In this document: positions 1-8,701 of the stretch, in pieces
Numbering within the stretch: the first letter of the stretch is position 1
How the letters are laid out: the number at the start of each line of letters is the position of its first letter
Assembly (NCBI GenBank): GCA_023461435.1
Contig: JAEYLC010000010.1
Span: forward strand, 399,598 to 463,597
DNA length: 64,000 nucleotides
Source of the DNA: Bacillota bacterium
GTDB lineage: Bacteria; Bacillota; Clostridia; Christensenellales; SZUA-584
Direction: 5' to 3'
Program-made: the position numbers and the translations under genes
The notes under the pieces: model-generated
Database searches by the model: none
What the model was told of the DNA's origin: nothing
The model's input: only the letters and a program-made list of their open reading frames with translations

Positions 1-311
1 TTATCTACAACATGGTCTATTTTCCAATCGCCTATGGCATTTTTCCGCTGACATTTTTAACAGGGCTGCTGCTGCTCGCGTCGATGATGAGCTTCGCGCA
101 GCTGTTCTTTCGGAAAAGCAATCTGTGGTTTTACGGTTTTATATTCTGCTTTTATTACGTGTTCATACTGCTTTGGCAAATGCCCGTGGCATGGTTTACG
201 TTCTGGAAATCCACCTGGGGCACGCGCATGACCCGAAGCGACGTGCTGAGAAAAAGAAAGAAAAACAGAAGCTTCGATCAAAAAAGTGAAGCGGGGGATG
301 TCACATCATGA
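1..311 (+). CDS. C-terminal end of a membrane glycosyltransferase (GT2, chitin synthase/PgaC-like), partial
   Basis: The frame is open back to the left window edge, so only about the last 100 residues are present and the ATG at 12 is probably internal. The visible part has two hydrophobic segments (near FPLTFLTGLLLLASMM and FYGFIFCFYYVFILLW) followed by a basic cytosolic tail. It contains WGTR, a motif typical of the C-terminal membrane region of processive GT2 enzymes such as chitin and hyaluronan synthases and PgaC/IcaA. The known role of these enzymes is to polymerise a sugar nucleotide and export the chain across the membrane. The stop overlaps the ATG of the next gene (308-311), so it is translationally coupled to a NodB-like protein, which supports an exopolysaccharide role. 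The sugar cannot be told from this fragment. Confidence 0.72.
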   Translation, partial: IYNMVYFPIAYGIFPLTFLTGLLLLASMMSFAQLFFRKSNLWFYGFIFCFYYVFILLWQMPVAWFTFWKSTWGTRMTRSDVLRKRKKNRSFDQKSEAGDVTS

Positions 312-2176
312 ACGAAGCCGACCGCTTTCTTGAACGGCATGAAAAAAAGAAACGTGTCCGCACTGTCATAGAGCTCATCGCGCTGGCTCTGATGATCTAT
401 GTGCTTATTCAGGTGCTGTTTGTCACGGCGCATTACGTGAAGCCGACAGATGTGGCGATGAGTCCTTCGGCTGATCCGGGTTTTATCGCGGTTTCCTATG
501 TGGGCGTCGACAGGTACGGCAACAACGAGCAGAACCTGATCAGCAAGCAAAGGCTCGATGAACAGGTGGCTGCGCTGATTGCGTCCGGCTACACGACGAT
601 CACGCAGGACGATATCATCGATTATTATATGAACGGAACGCCGCTGCCCGAGAAAGCCTTGTTTTTGATGTTTGAGGATGGCAGACGCGATACGGCCATA
701 TTCGCGTCCGATGTGCTCGAAAAGTATAATTGCCACGGCATGATGTACACCTACGCCGACAAGCTGGAGAACTACGACAACAAATTTTTAAACGCAAACG
801 ATCTGCTGGAGCTCAAAAACAGCACGTTTTGGGATCTTGGGACAAACGGATACAGACTGGAATACATCAACGTATACGACCGTTACAAGCATTTTATCGG
901 CCGCCTTAACAGCGTAGGCTTTTCCGATTTGTCGCAGTTTATTCAGCGCGATTACGACCATTATCTGATGGACTTTATCCGCGACCGCGACGGCGTTGCG
1001 CTGGAGAATTATTCGGAAATGCGAGACCGCATCGCGCTCGATTACGATAAGATGAACAGCATCTATTCGTCTCAGCTTGGTTTTCTGCCCGCTTCGTACT
1101 GCCTGATGCATGCAAACTCAAAAGTACTCTACGGCACGAACGACCTTGTGAGTGCAGAGAACGCGGAGCACATCAAGGAGATATTTACGCTGTGCTTCAA
1201 CCGGGAAGGCTTCAGCGTCAACAATCTGGAAAGCACGTCTTTTGATTTGACACGCTTGCAGCCGCAGGCTTACTGGTACACGAACCACCTGCTGATGCGC
1301 GTATGGGACGACACGAAGCAGGATATGAAATTTGTCACGGGTGATGAATCGAAAAAGGCAAGCTGGAGCATCGAAGAGGGCGCTGCGGAGTTCAAGGATA
1401 ATAGCATCATCGTGACCAGCCTGCCGTCGGGATATGGACGCGTCAAACAAAACGGCATCAATGCGGCCGATGTGGAGCTTGATTTGCGGCTCAAAGGCAA
1501 TATGTACGGTTCACAGGGCGTGTATCTTCGCGGCGATGACAAGCTCTCCACATATATTTATGCGGGTATTGAAAATGACCAGCTGACCGTTGAAGAATGC
1601 AGCGGCGGCAATGTCACAAAATTCGCGCAGATCGATCTGTTTGATTTTTTGGGTAAAGCGCAGCGAAGCCTGGAAGAGGACGAGCTCCAAAGCCAGATTG
1701 AAACGCAGAATACCATCATCAAAGGCGATGCGGACGCCACATCGAAGCAGGATGCGGAAACCAAAAAGGCTGAGCTGCTCAGCGAAGACGTTCAGACGCT
1801 GCAGGAAGGCGGAGAAGAATACCGCCCTGAAACGGATCTGCTCAGCGTGGGGAATTACGCGCTCAATGTGAGCCTCGACGGCGACAGAATGACCGTCCTC
1901 ATCGACGGGAAAGCCGTGCTGATGGACCAGAAGGTGACGGTGACAGGCAGCGGATCGCTCTGGCTTGAGGCTGCTGTGCAGCACGATACTTACAGCCAGC
2001 GCAATATCTACGACGATGTTTACGACGGCGTGTTCGAGAATGTCTGCGTGAAGGAAATAAAGGGTGACGGGGAGCCTGTAACACTGTATAGTTATATCGA
2101 CGGATTTGACCGCATTTGGGCAGACATTAAGAATACGTATGAAGACGTCGCAAAATGGTTTAAGTATGTATTTTAA
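308..2176 (+). CDS. membrane-anchored NodB-fold (polysaccharide deacetylase-like) protein, probably catalytically degenerate
   Basis: This 622-residue protein has a basic N-terminus and one membrane segment at about 20-42, so the rest should lie outside the cell. Residues of about 60-200 resemble the PgaB/IcaB branch of CE4 deacetylases: a V-S-Y strand, a K-Q-L-x-x-L-I-x-x-G-Y-x-T-I-T block and FEDGRRD at about 122-128. The usual TFDDG is FEDG here, and the motif that normally carries the two metal histidines (GSHTYDLH in IcaB) reads GTNGYRLE at about 178-185. The metal site is therefore probably lost. The C-terminal third looks like a beta-sandwich (alternating strands, residues about 370-480 and 530-605) and may bind glycan. 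It overlaps the glycosyltransferase upstream and precedes a GH18-like lipoprotein. I infer a structural or binding role in polymer export rather than deacetylation. Confidence 0.6.
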   Translation: MNEADRFLERHEKKKRVRTVIELIALALMIYVLIQVLFVTAHYVKPTDVAMSPSADPGFIAVSYVGVDRYGNNEQNLISKQRLDEQVAALIASGYTTITQDDIIDYYMNGTPLPEKALFLMFEDGRRDTAIFASDVLEKYNCHGMMYTYADKLENYDNKFLNANDLLELKNSTFWDLGTNGYRLEYINVYDRYKHFIGRLNSVGFSDLSQFIQRDYDHYLMDFIRDRDGVALENYSEMRDRIALDYDKMNSIYSSQLGFLPASYCLMHANSKVLYGTNDLVSAENAEHIKEIFTLCFNREGFSVNNLESTSFDLTRLQPQAYWYTNHLLMRVWDDTKQDMKFVTGDESKKASWSIEEGAAEFKDNSIIVTSLPSGYGRVKQNGINAADVELDLRLKGNMYGSQGVYLRGDDKLSTYIYAGIENDQLTVEECSGGNVTKFAQIDLFDFLGKAQRSLEEDELQSQIETQNTIIKGDADATSKQDAETKKAELLSEDVQTLQEGGEEYRPETDLLSVGNYALNVSLDGDRMTVLIDGKAVLMDQKVTVTGSGSLWLEAAVQHDTYSQRNIYDDVYDGVFENVCVKEIKGDGEPVTLYSYIDGFDRIWADIKNTYEDVAKWFKYVF

Positions 2177-2186
2177 GGATATAAAG

Positions 2187-3368
2187 ATGAAAAAAACACG
2201 TTTGATTTCAAGCCTTTTGCTCATTATTATGAGTTTGCTTTTGATTTTTACAGCATGCGGCAGTGTGGCGGAGGAAACGACGCCGGTGGATACGGCATCA
2301 TGCCAACCGCCCGCCACCAAGGAACCGGAAGAGTCTCCAGCCGAAACAGCATCCGAACAGGCAGCCCAATGTACACCGGCGACGACGGACGGTTCCGCTT
2401 CCATGCCTCAAACGACTGCCAACGGGTTTTATCCATGGATGGTCTATTGGGACAACGAAACGGCGATATCCGAGAGCAGCGCTTTATCGTCCGTGATGGG
2501 AAGCATCAGCGTTTTTGCCGCTTATTTTAAACAGGATGACGGCATCGTGTTCCCTCAGACCTCCGAGGATACGCTTCAGGCGGTCCGCGGCGCCTACGGG
2601 ACGTCGGTGAAGACCTATCTGACATTTGTGAACGATATCAAATACGATAACGGCGAGTCGTCGCTCAAAGACGTGGACCTGCTGAAGCGGTTGTTTTCGA
2701 GTTCGACGCGCATGAACGCCCATATCGACGAAATCATATCTCTGGCTAAGCAAAAAGGCGTGGACGGTATTGAGATCGATTATGAGGATATCAAAGGCGA
2801 CGATGCGTTATGGCAGCTATTTTCGGAGTTTCTCACTGCGCTCAAAGACAAAACGAGCAGCGAGGGACTGGAGCTTCGCGTTGTCCTTGAAACCTCGGCG
2901 CTCGGAAAGGCGGCGTTCCCTGCGGGACCTGAATATGTGGTGATGATATATAACCTTTATGGCAGCCACAGCGATGAACCGGGACCGAAAGCTGATGAAA
3001 GCTTTATACTCGAAACGGCGGCAAAAAGCGTTTGCCTCGGGCCGAATGTATGCTTTGCTTTCGCGACGGGCGGGTTTGACTGGTCTTCGATCGGAGAAAT
3101 CACTTCATTGAACGAAAAAGACGCGATTGAGACAGTGCAGGCAACGAACTCAACGCCTGTTCGCGATAAAAGCAGCGGCGCGCTCTCCTTCACATATCAA
3201 AATGAAGCGTCGCATACCGTTTGGTACGCCGACGGCGAGACGCTATGCTTTTGGATGGATACGGCCAAAACCGCCGGGATTAAAAACTTTGCGCTCTGGC
3301 GCCTGGGCGGCAACAGCGAGAAGTCGCTGCGTGTGATCGCCGATTATTTGGACAGCGACGCGTTTTAA
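2187..3368 (+). CDS. GH18-like glycoside hydrolase lipoprotein
   Basis: The start is the ATG at 2187, preceded by TAAGGAT, which gives 393 residues. The N-terminus is a lipoprotein signal (basic MKKTR, a hydrophobic stretch, then FTAC with Cys24 as the lipidation site). A Pro/Thr/Glu-rich linker runs to about residue 80. The rest resembles a GH18 TIM barrel: the catalytic block DGIEIDYE at about 193-200 fits the DxxDxDxE family signature with Glu200 as acid/base, and a late FALWRLGG strand fits strand beta-8. GH18 members cut beta-1,4-linked GlcNAc polymers, and PgaB-type C-terminal domains are related in fold. Following the glycosyltransferase and NodB-like gene, it could trim or release the polymer at the outer face of the membrane. 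Substrate is unknown. Confidence 0.72.
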   Translation: MKKTRLISSLLLIIMSLLLIFTACGSVAEETTPVDTASCQPPATKEPEESPAETASEQAAQCTPATTDGSASMPQTTANGFYPWMVYWDNETAISESSALSSVMGSISVFAAYFKQDDGIVFPQTSEDTLQAVRGAYGTSVKTYLTFVNDIKYDNGESSLKDVDLLKRLFSSSTRMNAHIDEIISLAKQKGVDGIEIDYEDIKGDDALWQLFSEFLTALKDKTSSEGLELRVVLETSALGKAAFPAGPEYVVMIYNLYGSHSDEPGPKADESFILETAAKSVCLGPNVCFAFATGGFDWSSIGEITSLNEKDAIETVQATNSTPVRDKSSGALSFTYQNEASHTVWYADGETLCFWMDTAKTAGIKNFALWRLGGNSEKSLRVIADYLDSDAF

Positions 3369-3385
3369 TTAAATAGGTGACTTAC

Positions 3386-3409
3386 AAAGCGGCCTGACAG
3401 GCCGCTTTT
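3386..3409 (+). terminator. Rho-independent terminator after the polysaccharide locus
   Basis: AAAGCGGCC and GGCCGCTTT form a perfect stem around TGACA, followed by a short T run. It closes the three-gene locus. Confidence 0.85.
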
Positions 3410-3433
3410 CATAGACTATTTACAACCGGTTTC

Positions 3434-3462
3434 TTGACCCCGCCGAGTCAAACTCCTATAAT
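3434..3462 (+). promoter_or_regulatory. Sigma-A-type promoter for lgt
   Basis: TTGACC at 3434-3439 and TATAAT at 3457-3462 are separated by 17 bases. The lgt start codon lies 42 bases downstream of the -10 box. Confidence 0.75.
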
Positions 3463-3504
3463 GGATTCAGCGTCAAAAAAAGATAGTAAATTGTGGAGGT
3501 TAAT

Positions 3505-4578
3505 ATGGACGTTCCCAAAGTGGCTTTTTATCTTTTTGGTGAAAACGGAATTGCCGTCCATTGGTATGGCATTATTATCGCAACGGGCTTGGTGCTCGGC
3601 GTGGTGCTGGGTGTGCTCGAAGCAAAACGAAGAGGATACCGCAGTGAAATGATACTTGATTTCATGCTGCTTGCGATACCGTTGGCCATCGTCTGTGCGC
3701 GTCTGTATTACGTGATTTTCGCGCCGGACCCGGATATGTATAAAACTTTTTACGATGTGATCGCGGTTTGGAACGGCGGTCTTGCGATTTACGGCGGCGT
3801 GATCGGCGGCGTGATCGCGGCGGTCATATTCAAATTCTGGCGAAGGGTATCGCTCGGGGAGCTGCTCGATATTTCGGCGCCCAGCCTGATTATCGCTCAG
3901 GGCATCGGCCGCTGGGGCAATTTTGTGAACCAGGAAGCGCATGGCGGCCTGATACTCAACAAAGCATTGCAGTGGTTCCCAGCCGGTGTCAAGATAGAGG
4001 GGCTTTGGTATCAGGCGACGTTTTTTTATGAATTCATATGGAACGTGATCGTGTTCATCATATTGATGCTGCTCAGAAAAAAGATCAAGACAAAGGGCGG
4101 CATATTCGCGCTTTATTGCGTCGGCTACGGTATCGGCCGTTTTGTTATCGAATCGCTGCGAACCGACAGCCTAATGGTGGGCGGACTCCGCGTTTCCCAG
4201 ATCGTGAGCCTTTTGCTGATTGCGGGCGGATTGCTTTATGTCGTGCTGATGCCGCGCTTTAAGAAAGAATGGCCTGTTTACGACGGCTTTTACAGCCTGA
4301 GTTGGACCCCGCAGCAGATCGAAGAATACAGAGCCAACTCAAGGACGATCAAAGCTGAGAGCGACCTGAAAAAGGCGGAAGACAAAGCCGCAGAGATCAG
4401 GGAAAAATATGAGGATCAGATCGAAAAGGTAAAGAAAGCCGAAGACAAAGCGGAAAAAGCAAAGAAGAAGCTTGAGAGGGCTAAACAAAAAGCGCAGAAA
4501 GCCGAAGAGCAAAAGAAGCTGAAGAAAAAAGAAGAATCCGAGAGCGATTCTGAGGGCGACGAGAATAAGGAGTCATAA
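3505..4578 (+). CDS. lgt: prolipoprotein diacylglyceryl transferase with a charged C-terminal extension
   Basis: Lgt moves the diacylglyceryl group of phosphatidylglycerol to the lipobox cysteine of prolipoproteins in the cytoplasmic membrane. The protein is 357 residues with about seven membrane segments. It carries the family signature GRWGNFVNQEAHG, the HWYG motif near the N-terminus and an RxE-type block near GRFVIESLRTD. GGAGG at 3495-3499 decides the start at ATG 3505; an upstream in-frame GTG at 3493 overlaps this site and is less likely. The last 90 or so residues are an unusual Lys/Glu/Ala-rich run predicted to be a long helix or coiled coil in the cytosol. The enzyme itself normally ends near residue 265. 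Lipoprotein substrates in this window include the GH18-like protein and the solute-binding protein at 30.7 kb. Confidence 0.95.
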   Translation: MDVPKVAFYLFGENGIAVHWYGIIIATGLVLGVVLGVLEAKRRGYRSEMILDFMLLAIPLAIVCARLYYVIFAPDPDMYKTFYDVIAVWNGGLAIYGGVIGGVIAAVIFKFWRRVSLGELLDISAPSLIIAQGIGRWGNFVNQEAHGGLILNKALQWFPAGVKIEGLWYQATFFYEFIWNVIVFIILMLLRKKIKTKGGIFALYCVGYGIGRFVIESLRTDSLMVGGLRVSQIVSLLLIAGGLLYVVLMPRFKKEWPVYDGFYSLSWTPQQIEEYRANSRTIKAESDLKKAEDKAAEIREKYEDQIEKVKKAEDKAEKAKKKLERAKQKAQKAEEQKKLKKKEESESDSEGDENKES

Positions 4579-4582
4579 TCAA

Positions 4583-6013
4583 GTGCGTAATTTAACAATG
4601 CTGACAGACCTCTATCAGCTCACAATGATGTATGGATACCAAAAATGCGGCATGTCCAAAAAAGTATCCGTATTTGATCTTTTCTACAGAAAAGCGGCCT
4701 GCGAAAGCGCCTACGCGATTGCCGCCGGTTTGGAGCAGGTGATCGATTTTGTGAATAACCTGCACTTTTCGGAAGAGGATATCGCATACTTGCGTTCGCT
4801 GTCTTTGTTTGATGAGGCGTTCTTGCAGCATCTGAAAGAGTTTGAGTTTACGGGCGAGATTTACGCGGTGAAGGAAGGAACAGTTGTTTTTCCGTACGAG
4901 CCGATCATCCGCGTCAAAGCGCCTATTATGGAGGCTCAGCTGGTTGAGACGGCGCTGCTGAACCTTGTCAACCATCAGACGCTGATCGCCACCAAGGCAT
5001 CGCGCGTCTGCTATGCGGCAGAAGGCGGCAGCGTGCTTGAATTCGGCCTGCGGCGCGCGCAGGGGCCGGATGCGGGCATCTACGGCGCGAGAGCCGCCAT
5101 CATCGGCGGATGCACGTCCACATCGAACGTGCTGACGGGAGAGCTGTTCGGCATACCGGCCAAGGGCACGCACGCGCACAGCTGGGTAATGAGCTTTCCG
5201 AACGAAATCGACGCGTTCCGCGCTTACGCGGATATTTTTCCCGATACGTGCATGCTGCTTGTGGATACGTATGATACGCTCAAAAGCGGCGTACCGAACG
5301 CAATCAAGGTTTTTGAGGAGCTTCGGGCAAAAGGCCACAAGCCTGTGGGCATACGGCTGGATTCGGGTGACCTTGCGTATTTAAGCAAGAAGGCGCGGAT
5401 CATGCTTGATAACGCGGGCTTCCACGACGCGATGATATTTGCCTCCAGCGATATTGACGAATGGCTGATACGCGATATGAAGCTGCAGGGCGCCAAGATC
5501 GACGTGTGGGGCGTGGGCACAAAGCTGATCACAGGAGACGGCTGCCCGGCGCTCGGCGGCGTTTATAAGCTCTCGGCCGAGATCGATAACGGAAATATGA
5601 TACCCAAGATCAAGGTCAGCGACAACGTCGAAAAGATCACGAATCCCGGCTATAAAAAGCTTACGCGTCTTTACGACAACGCCTCGAAAAAGGCGATCGC
5701 TGATCTGATTATGCTTGATGACGAAGTGATCGACGAGAATCAGCCGCTCGTGATATTCCATCCGGTGGATACGTGGAAACGCATGCGCCTCACGAATTAC
5801 CATGCGAAGGAGCTGCTGATTCCGGTGTTCGTGGACGGGAGACAGGTGTATAATTCGCCGCCGCTTATGGACATACAGCAGTACGCGAAAGAGGACCTCT
5901 CCACGTTCTGGGACGAGATCAAGCGCCTGATCAACCCGCAGGAATACAAGGTTGACCTGTCGTATAAGCTGTACGATCTGAAAAAGAGCCTTTTAGAGCA
6001 GTGGGCCAACTAG
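4583..6013 (+). CDS. pncB: nicotinate phosphoribosyltransferase
   Basis: The enzyme makes nicotinate mononucleotide from nicotinate and PRPP with ATP, the first step of NAD salvage. The protein has 476 residues and starts with the typical NLTMLTDLYQLTMMYGY block, which continues upstream of the first ATG, so the GTG at 4583 behind AAGGAG (4567-4572) is preferred. Family landmarks are FDLFYRKAA, EFGLRRAQGPD near residue 153, GTHAHSWVMSF with the phosphorylated-type histidine region, and the phosphate-binding loop region near DVWGVGTKLITG. It follows lgt by only 4 bases, so it is probably co-transcribed from the same promoter. A terminator follows. Confidence 0.94.
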   Translation: MRNLTMLTDLYQLTMMYGYQKCGMSKKVSVFDLFYRKAACESAYAIAAGLEQVIDFVNNLHFSEEDIAYLRSLSLFDEAFLQHLKEFEFTGEIYAVKEGTVVFPYEPIIRVKAPIMEAQLVETALLNLVNHQTLIATKASRVCYAAEGGSVLEFGLRRAQGPDAGIYGARAAIIGGCTSTSNVLTGELFGIPAKGTHAHSWVMSFPNEIDAFRAYADIFPDTCMLLVDTYDTLKSGVPNAIKVFEELRAKGHKPVGIRLDSGDLAYLSKKARIMLDNAGFHDAMIFASSDIDEWLIRDMKLQGAKIDVWGVGTKLITGDGCPALGGVYKLSAEIDNGNMIPKIKVSDNVEKITNPGYKKLTRLYDNASKKAIADLIMLDDEVIDENQPLVIFHPVDTWKRMRLTNYHAKELLIPVFVDGRQVYNSPPLMDIQQYAKEDLSTFWDEIKRLINPQEYKVDLSYKLYDLKKSLLEQWAN

Positions 6014-6037
6014 CGCCAAAATAAGACGAACCATACC

Positions 6038-6084
6038 GCACCGTCCGACATTTTCTAAGATTCGGGCGGTGCTATTCTTTTTTT
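6038..6084 (+). terminator. Rho-independent terminator after pncB
   Basis: GCACCGTCCGA at 6038-6048 pairs with TCGGGCGGTGC at 6062-6072 (one wobble), with a T-rich tail at 6077-6084. Confidence 0.82.
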
Positions 6085-6105
6085 AAAAAAGAAAGGGTGG
6101 TCTTA

Positions 6106-6567
6106 ATGAACAATTTAAAAAGAAGCATGACGGGAAAATACAATGCCGACGATGTGGATATGCTGCTTTTAAAGGTGAGGAACGATTATGAGGATTGTTT
6201 GAAGGAGCAGCGCGACCGCATTATGACAATGCGTGATGAGAACCGTGGTCTGAAATTACAGCTAAAGAGGTTTATCGAAAACGAGCAGTACATCGTCGGC
6301 GCGATCGCGCGCGCGGAGGAGACGGCCAAGTCGATTGTGCTTGAGGCGCAGGCGCAGGCCGCCGACATCGTCGTCAAAGCCAGAAACGAAGAAAAACAGC
6401 TGAACATGGCAGTAGCCGGATGTTATCAGAAGCTTTTAAGGCTTAAAGGCGCAAGTGAAGAAATTTACAGAGCCATGTCAAAAACAATCGGCGAACAGGA
6501 TACGGCTGAAAAAACGGCGAGCAACGTGCGCCCGTTCATCGGCGTGTACGAAGGGACGCACAGCTGA
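6106..6567 (+). CDS. DivIVA-like coiled-coil protein
   Basis: This 153-residue protein resembles the N-terminal part of DivIVA/GpsB-type proteins: a short basic start, GKYNADDVDMLLLKVRNDYE, then a coiled coil (about 30-75) with heptad leucines and charged residues. A second helical segment rich in Ala/Glu/Gln (about 75-110) resembles the AEETAKSIVLEAQ region of DivIVA homologs. Such proteins sit at curved membranes near poles or septa and organise division or cell-wall growth. The ATG at 6106, eight bases after AAAGGG, is preferred over the GTG at 6097. The gene is isolated between two terminators. The match to DivIVA is by pattern only, so the cellular role is not certain. Confidence 0.6.
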   Translation: MNNLKRSMTGKYNADDVDMLLLKVRNDYEDCLKEQRDRIMTMRDENRGLKLQLKRFIENEQYIVGAIARAEETAKSIVLEAQAQAADIVVKARNEEKQLNMAVAGCYQKLLRLKGASEEIYRAMSKTIGEQDTAEKTASNVRPFIGVYEGTHS

Positions 6568-6596
6568 TTGCCGGCAACGACAAAAGATTTTGATTG

Positions 6597-6626
6597 AAAG
6601 ACCGTCAATCGGCGGTCTTTTTTTTT
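6597..6626 (+). terminator. Rho-independent terminator after the DivIVA-like gene
   Basis: AAAGACCG at 6597-6604 pairs with CGGTCTTT at 6613-6620 and runs into a long T stretch. Confidence 0.9.
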
Positions 6627-6666
6627 GCCGTTTTTTACGCCGCCGAATGTCCCGGAATCAAAGAGA

Positions 6667-6696
6667 TTTACCGGAATATGCCGTCTGTGATATAAT
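6667..6696 (+). promoter_or_regulatory. Probable sigma-A promoter for the activase operon
   Basis: TATAAT lies at 6691-6696 with a weaker TTTACC at 6667-6672 and an 18-base spacer. The first gene starts 27 bases later behind ACGGAGGT. Confidence 0.6.
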
Positions 6697-6722
6697 ACAT
6701 TTTAACTTTAACGGAGGTCAGC

Positions 6723-7643
6723 ATGAAAGTCGGCATACCAAAAGCGTTTTTGTATTACAGATATCGCACGTTGTGGGAAACATTTTTCGAAGCGCTCAAC
6801 ATCGAGGTCGTGTTAAGCCCGGACACCAACAAAGAGATACTCAATCAGGGCACGATGTACGCGATCGACGAAACCTGTCTGTCTTCGAAAATCTATCTCG
6901 GGCATGTCCGTTATCTGCTCGACAAGTGCGACAGGCTGTTTGTGCCGCGCATCTCCAATTACGGCAAAGACGGCATACTCTGCACGAAGTTTGAGGCGCT
7001 GTATGACATCGTGCGCAGCACGTTTCGTGACCAGTCGCCAAAGCTCGTGGATTTCAATATCGACGTGCGCCGCTCGAAGGGCGAGCTCAAGGCGTTTATG
7101 CACCTCGGCCGCAAGCTGAATAAAAGCAGGCCCGCCACGGTTCGCGCTTATATGCTTGCCAAAATGGCCGAAAGGCAGGCGGCGTCGGAAGAGGTCAGAA
7201 CGCAAAGAGAGCTGCTGCGCGCCGGCGGTCTTAAGATACTTGTCGTCGCGCATCCGTATAACGTGTACGACAAGCTGATCGGCGCGCCGGTGCTGAGGAT
7301 TCTTCGCGAGCTCGGCACGGTGCCCGTCGTCGCGGATATTGTGGACAGACGCAGGGCGCGGGAGCGCGCGTTTGAGCTGACGGACAGCCTGCCGTGGATG
7401 TACAACCGGGAATTGATGGGCGCGGTGCTCGAGTACAAGGACTCGGTGGACGGCATCATACTCATGAGCGCGTTTCCGTGCGGGCCCGATTCGCTCGTCA
7501 ACGAGATACTGCTGCGGCGCATACACGGCAAACCGATGCTGAACCTGCTGATGGACAGCCAGCAGGCGGAGGCGGGCATCGAGACGCGTCTTGAGAGCTT
7601 TGTCGATATCATCAAATTCAGGCGGGAGGCGAGGGCCAAATGA
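6723..7643 (+). CDS. acyl-CoA dehydratase activase-related protein (DUF2229 family)
   Basis: This 306-residue protein begins KVGIPKAFLYYRY, the hallmark start of the DUF2229/COG3580 family, which occurs beside or fused to activators of 2-hydroxyacyl-CoA dehydratases. Conserved-looking cysteines occur in IDETCLSSK and in MSAFPCGPDS, and FVPRISNYGKD is another typical block. The C-terminal GIETRLESFVDII ending is shared with the next gene product (GIQTRLEAFYDMI), so the two proteins are probably paralogous halves of a dehydratase-like fold. It starts at ATG 6723 behind GGAGGT and overlaps the next gene by four bases. A role as one subunit of an iron-sulfur reductase or dehydratase is inferred; the substrate is unknown. 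Confidence 0.8.
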   Translation: MKVGIPKAFLYYRYRTLWETFFEALNIEVVLSPDTNKEILNQGTMYAIDETCLSSKIYLGHVRYLLDKCDRLFVPRISNYGKDGILCTKFEALYDIVRSTFRDQSPKLVDFNIDVRRSKGELKAFMHLGRKLNKSRPATVRAYMLAKMAERQAASEEVRTQRELLRAGGLKILVVAHPYNVYDKLIGAPVLRILRELGTVPVVADIVDRRRARERAFELTDSLPWMYNRELMGAVLEYKDSVDGIILMSAFPCGPDSLVNEILLRRIHGKPMLNLLMDSQQAEAGIETRLESFVDIIKFRREARAK

Positions 7644-8701
7644 AGCGCAAAGTGACATTTCCGCATTTCGGCGATTACTGCGTGCCGCTCGAGTTTCTCG
7701 TGACGCGCGGCCTTGATATGAATTACGTGACGCCGCCGCCGATGACCAAACGCACGCTCGAGCTCGGCACGAAATACAGCCCCGATTACGTATGCGCGCC
7801 GTTTAAATACAACCTTGGCAGCTATATCGAAGCGATCGAGAGCGGCGCCGATCTGCTCGTCCAAACGGGCGGCGCGTGCCGTCTCGGGTATTACGGCGAG
7901 CTGCACGAGCAGATTTTACGTGATCTCGGTTACAAATTCGATTTTGTGAATCTCGCTCACGCGGATTATTCCAAGCTGCATACGCTGATCGCCGAGTTTA
8001 AAAAGATCAACCCGAGCTTTTCGATACCCAAGGTGACGGGCGCGTTGCTGGCCGCCGTGAAGATGGCGAAATGTATGGACAGCGCCGACGACTATATCCG
8101 GCGCAATGTCGGGTTTGAGACGGAAAACGGCGCGTTTGATGCGCAAAAGAGCCGCTTTTTAAGCGAGCTTCGCGGCTGCAATACAAAAAAGGATGTGGAG
8201 AAAGCGTATCAGCGCTGCATGGACGCGATGCGCAGCATCCCGACCGACAAACCGAGGCGGCCGCTGCGGGTCGCGATCGTCGGGGAATATTACACGATCA
8301 TGGACCCGTTCAGCAACCACAATATCGAACGCGAGATGGCGAAGATGGGCATGGCGATAGAGCGCTGGATGAACCTTTCTCACAGCCTTTTTCATTATCC
8401 GGAAAAGGAAATGGGGCGCAAAATACACGGCTATTCAAAATACAATATGGGCGCGACGAGCATGGCGACGATCGATGTGGCGCTCTCGTGCGCAAAAAAA
8501 GGATATGACGGCATCATCCATGTGAAATCGTTCGGCTGCACGCCCGAGATGGATTCGATTCCGGTGCTGCAGAACATCAGCCTGGACTATAAAATACCCG
8601 TACTGTATTTCAGCTTCGATTCGCAGACGGGCGATACGGGCATACAGACGAGGCTCGAAGCATTCTACGACATGATTCAAATGAGGAAGTACGAAAAATG
8701 A
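7640..8701 (+). CDS. 2-hydroxyacyl-CoA dehydratase-like iron-sulfur protein
   Basis: The 353-residue product belongs to the COG3581/HgdB-like group found with DUF2229 proteins. Likely cluster ligands are the cysteines in DYCVPLEF (about residue 14), YVCAPFK (about 52), GGACRLGYYGE (about 77) and SFGCTPEMD (about 299). Dehydratase beta-type proteins use three such cysteines plus another ligand to hold a [4Fe-4S] cluster, and double-cubane proteins use a similar fold. The gene overlaps its neighbours by ATGA on both sides (7640-7643 and 8698-8701), so the three subunits should be made in fixed ratio. No CoA-transferase or second dehydratase subunit is next to it, so the reaction could be something other than classical amino-acid fermentation. 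Confidence 0.78.
   Translation: MKRKVTFPHFGDYCVPLEFLVTRGLDMNYVTPPPMTKRTLELGTKYSPDYVCAPFKYNLGSYIEAIESGADLLVQTGGACRLGYYGELHEQILRDLGYKFDFVNLAHADYSKLHTLIAEFKKINPSFSIPKVTGALLAAVKMAKCMDSADDYIRRNVGFETENGAFDAQKSRFLSELRGCNTKKDVEKAYQRCMDAMRSIPTDKPRRPLRVAIVGEYYTIMDPFSNHNIEREMAKMGMAIERWMNLSHSLFHYPEKEMGRKIHGYSKYNMGATSMATIDVALSCAKKGYDGIIHVKSFGCTPEMDSIPVLQNISLDYKIPVLYFSFDSQTGDTGIQTRLEAFYDMIQMRKYEK

Noticed and set aside
1511..2404. Long minus-strand open frame (297 codons) opposite the NodB-like gene
   Set aside because: It lies opposite a well-supported gene, has no family pattern and no ribosome site, and is rich in His/Arg/Val as expected for an antisense shadow.
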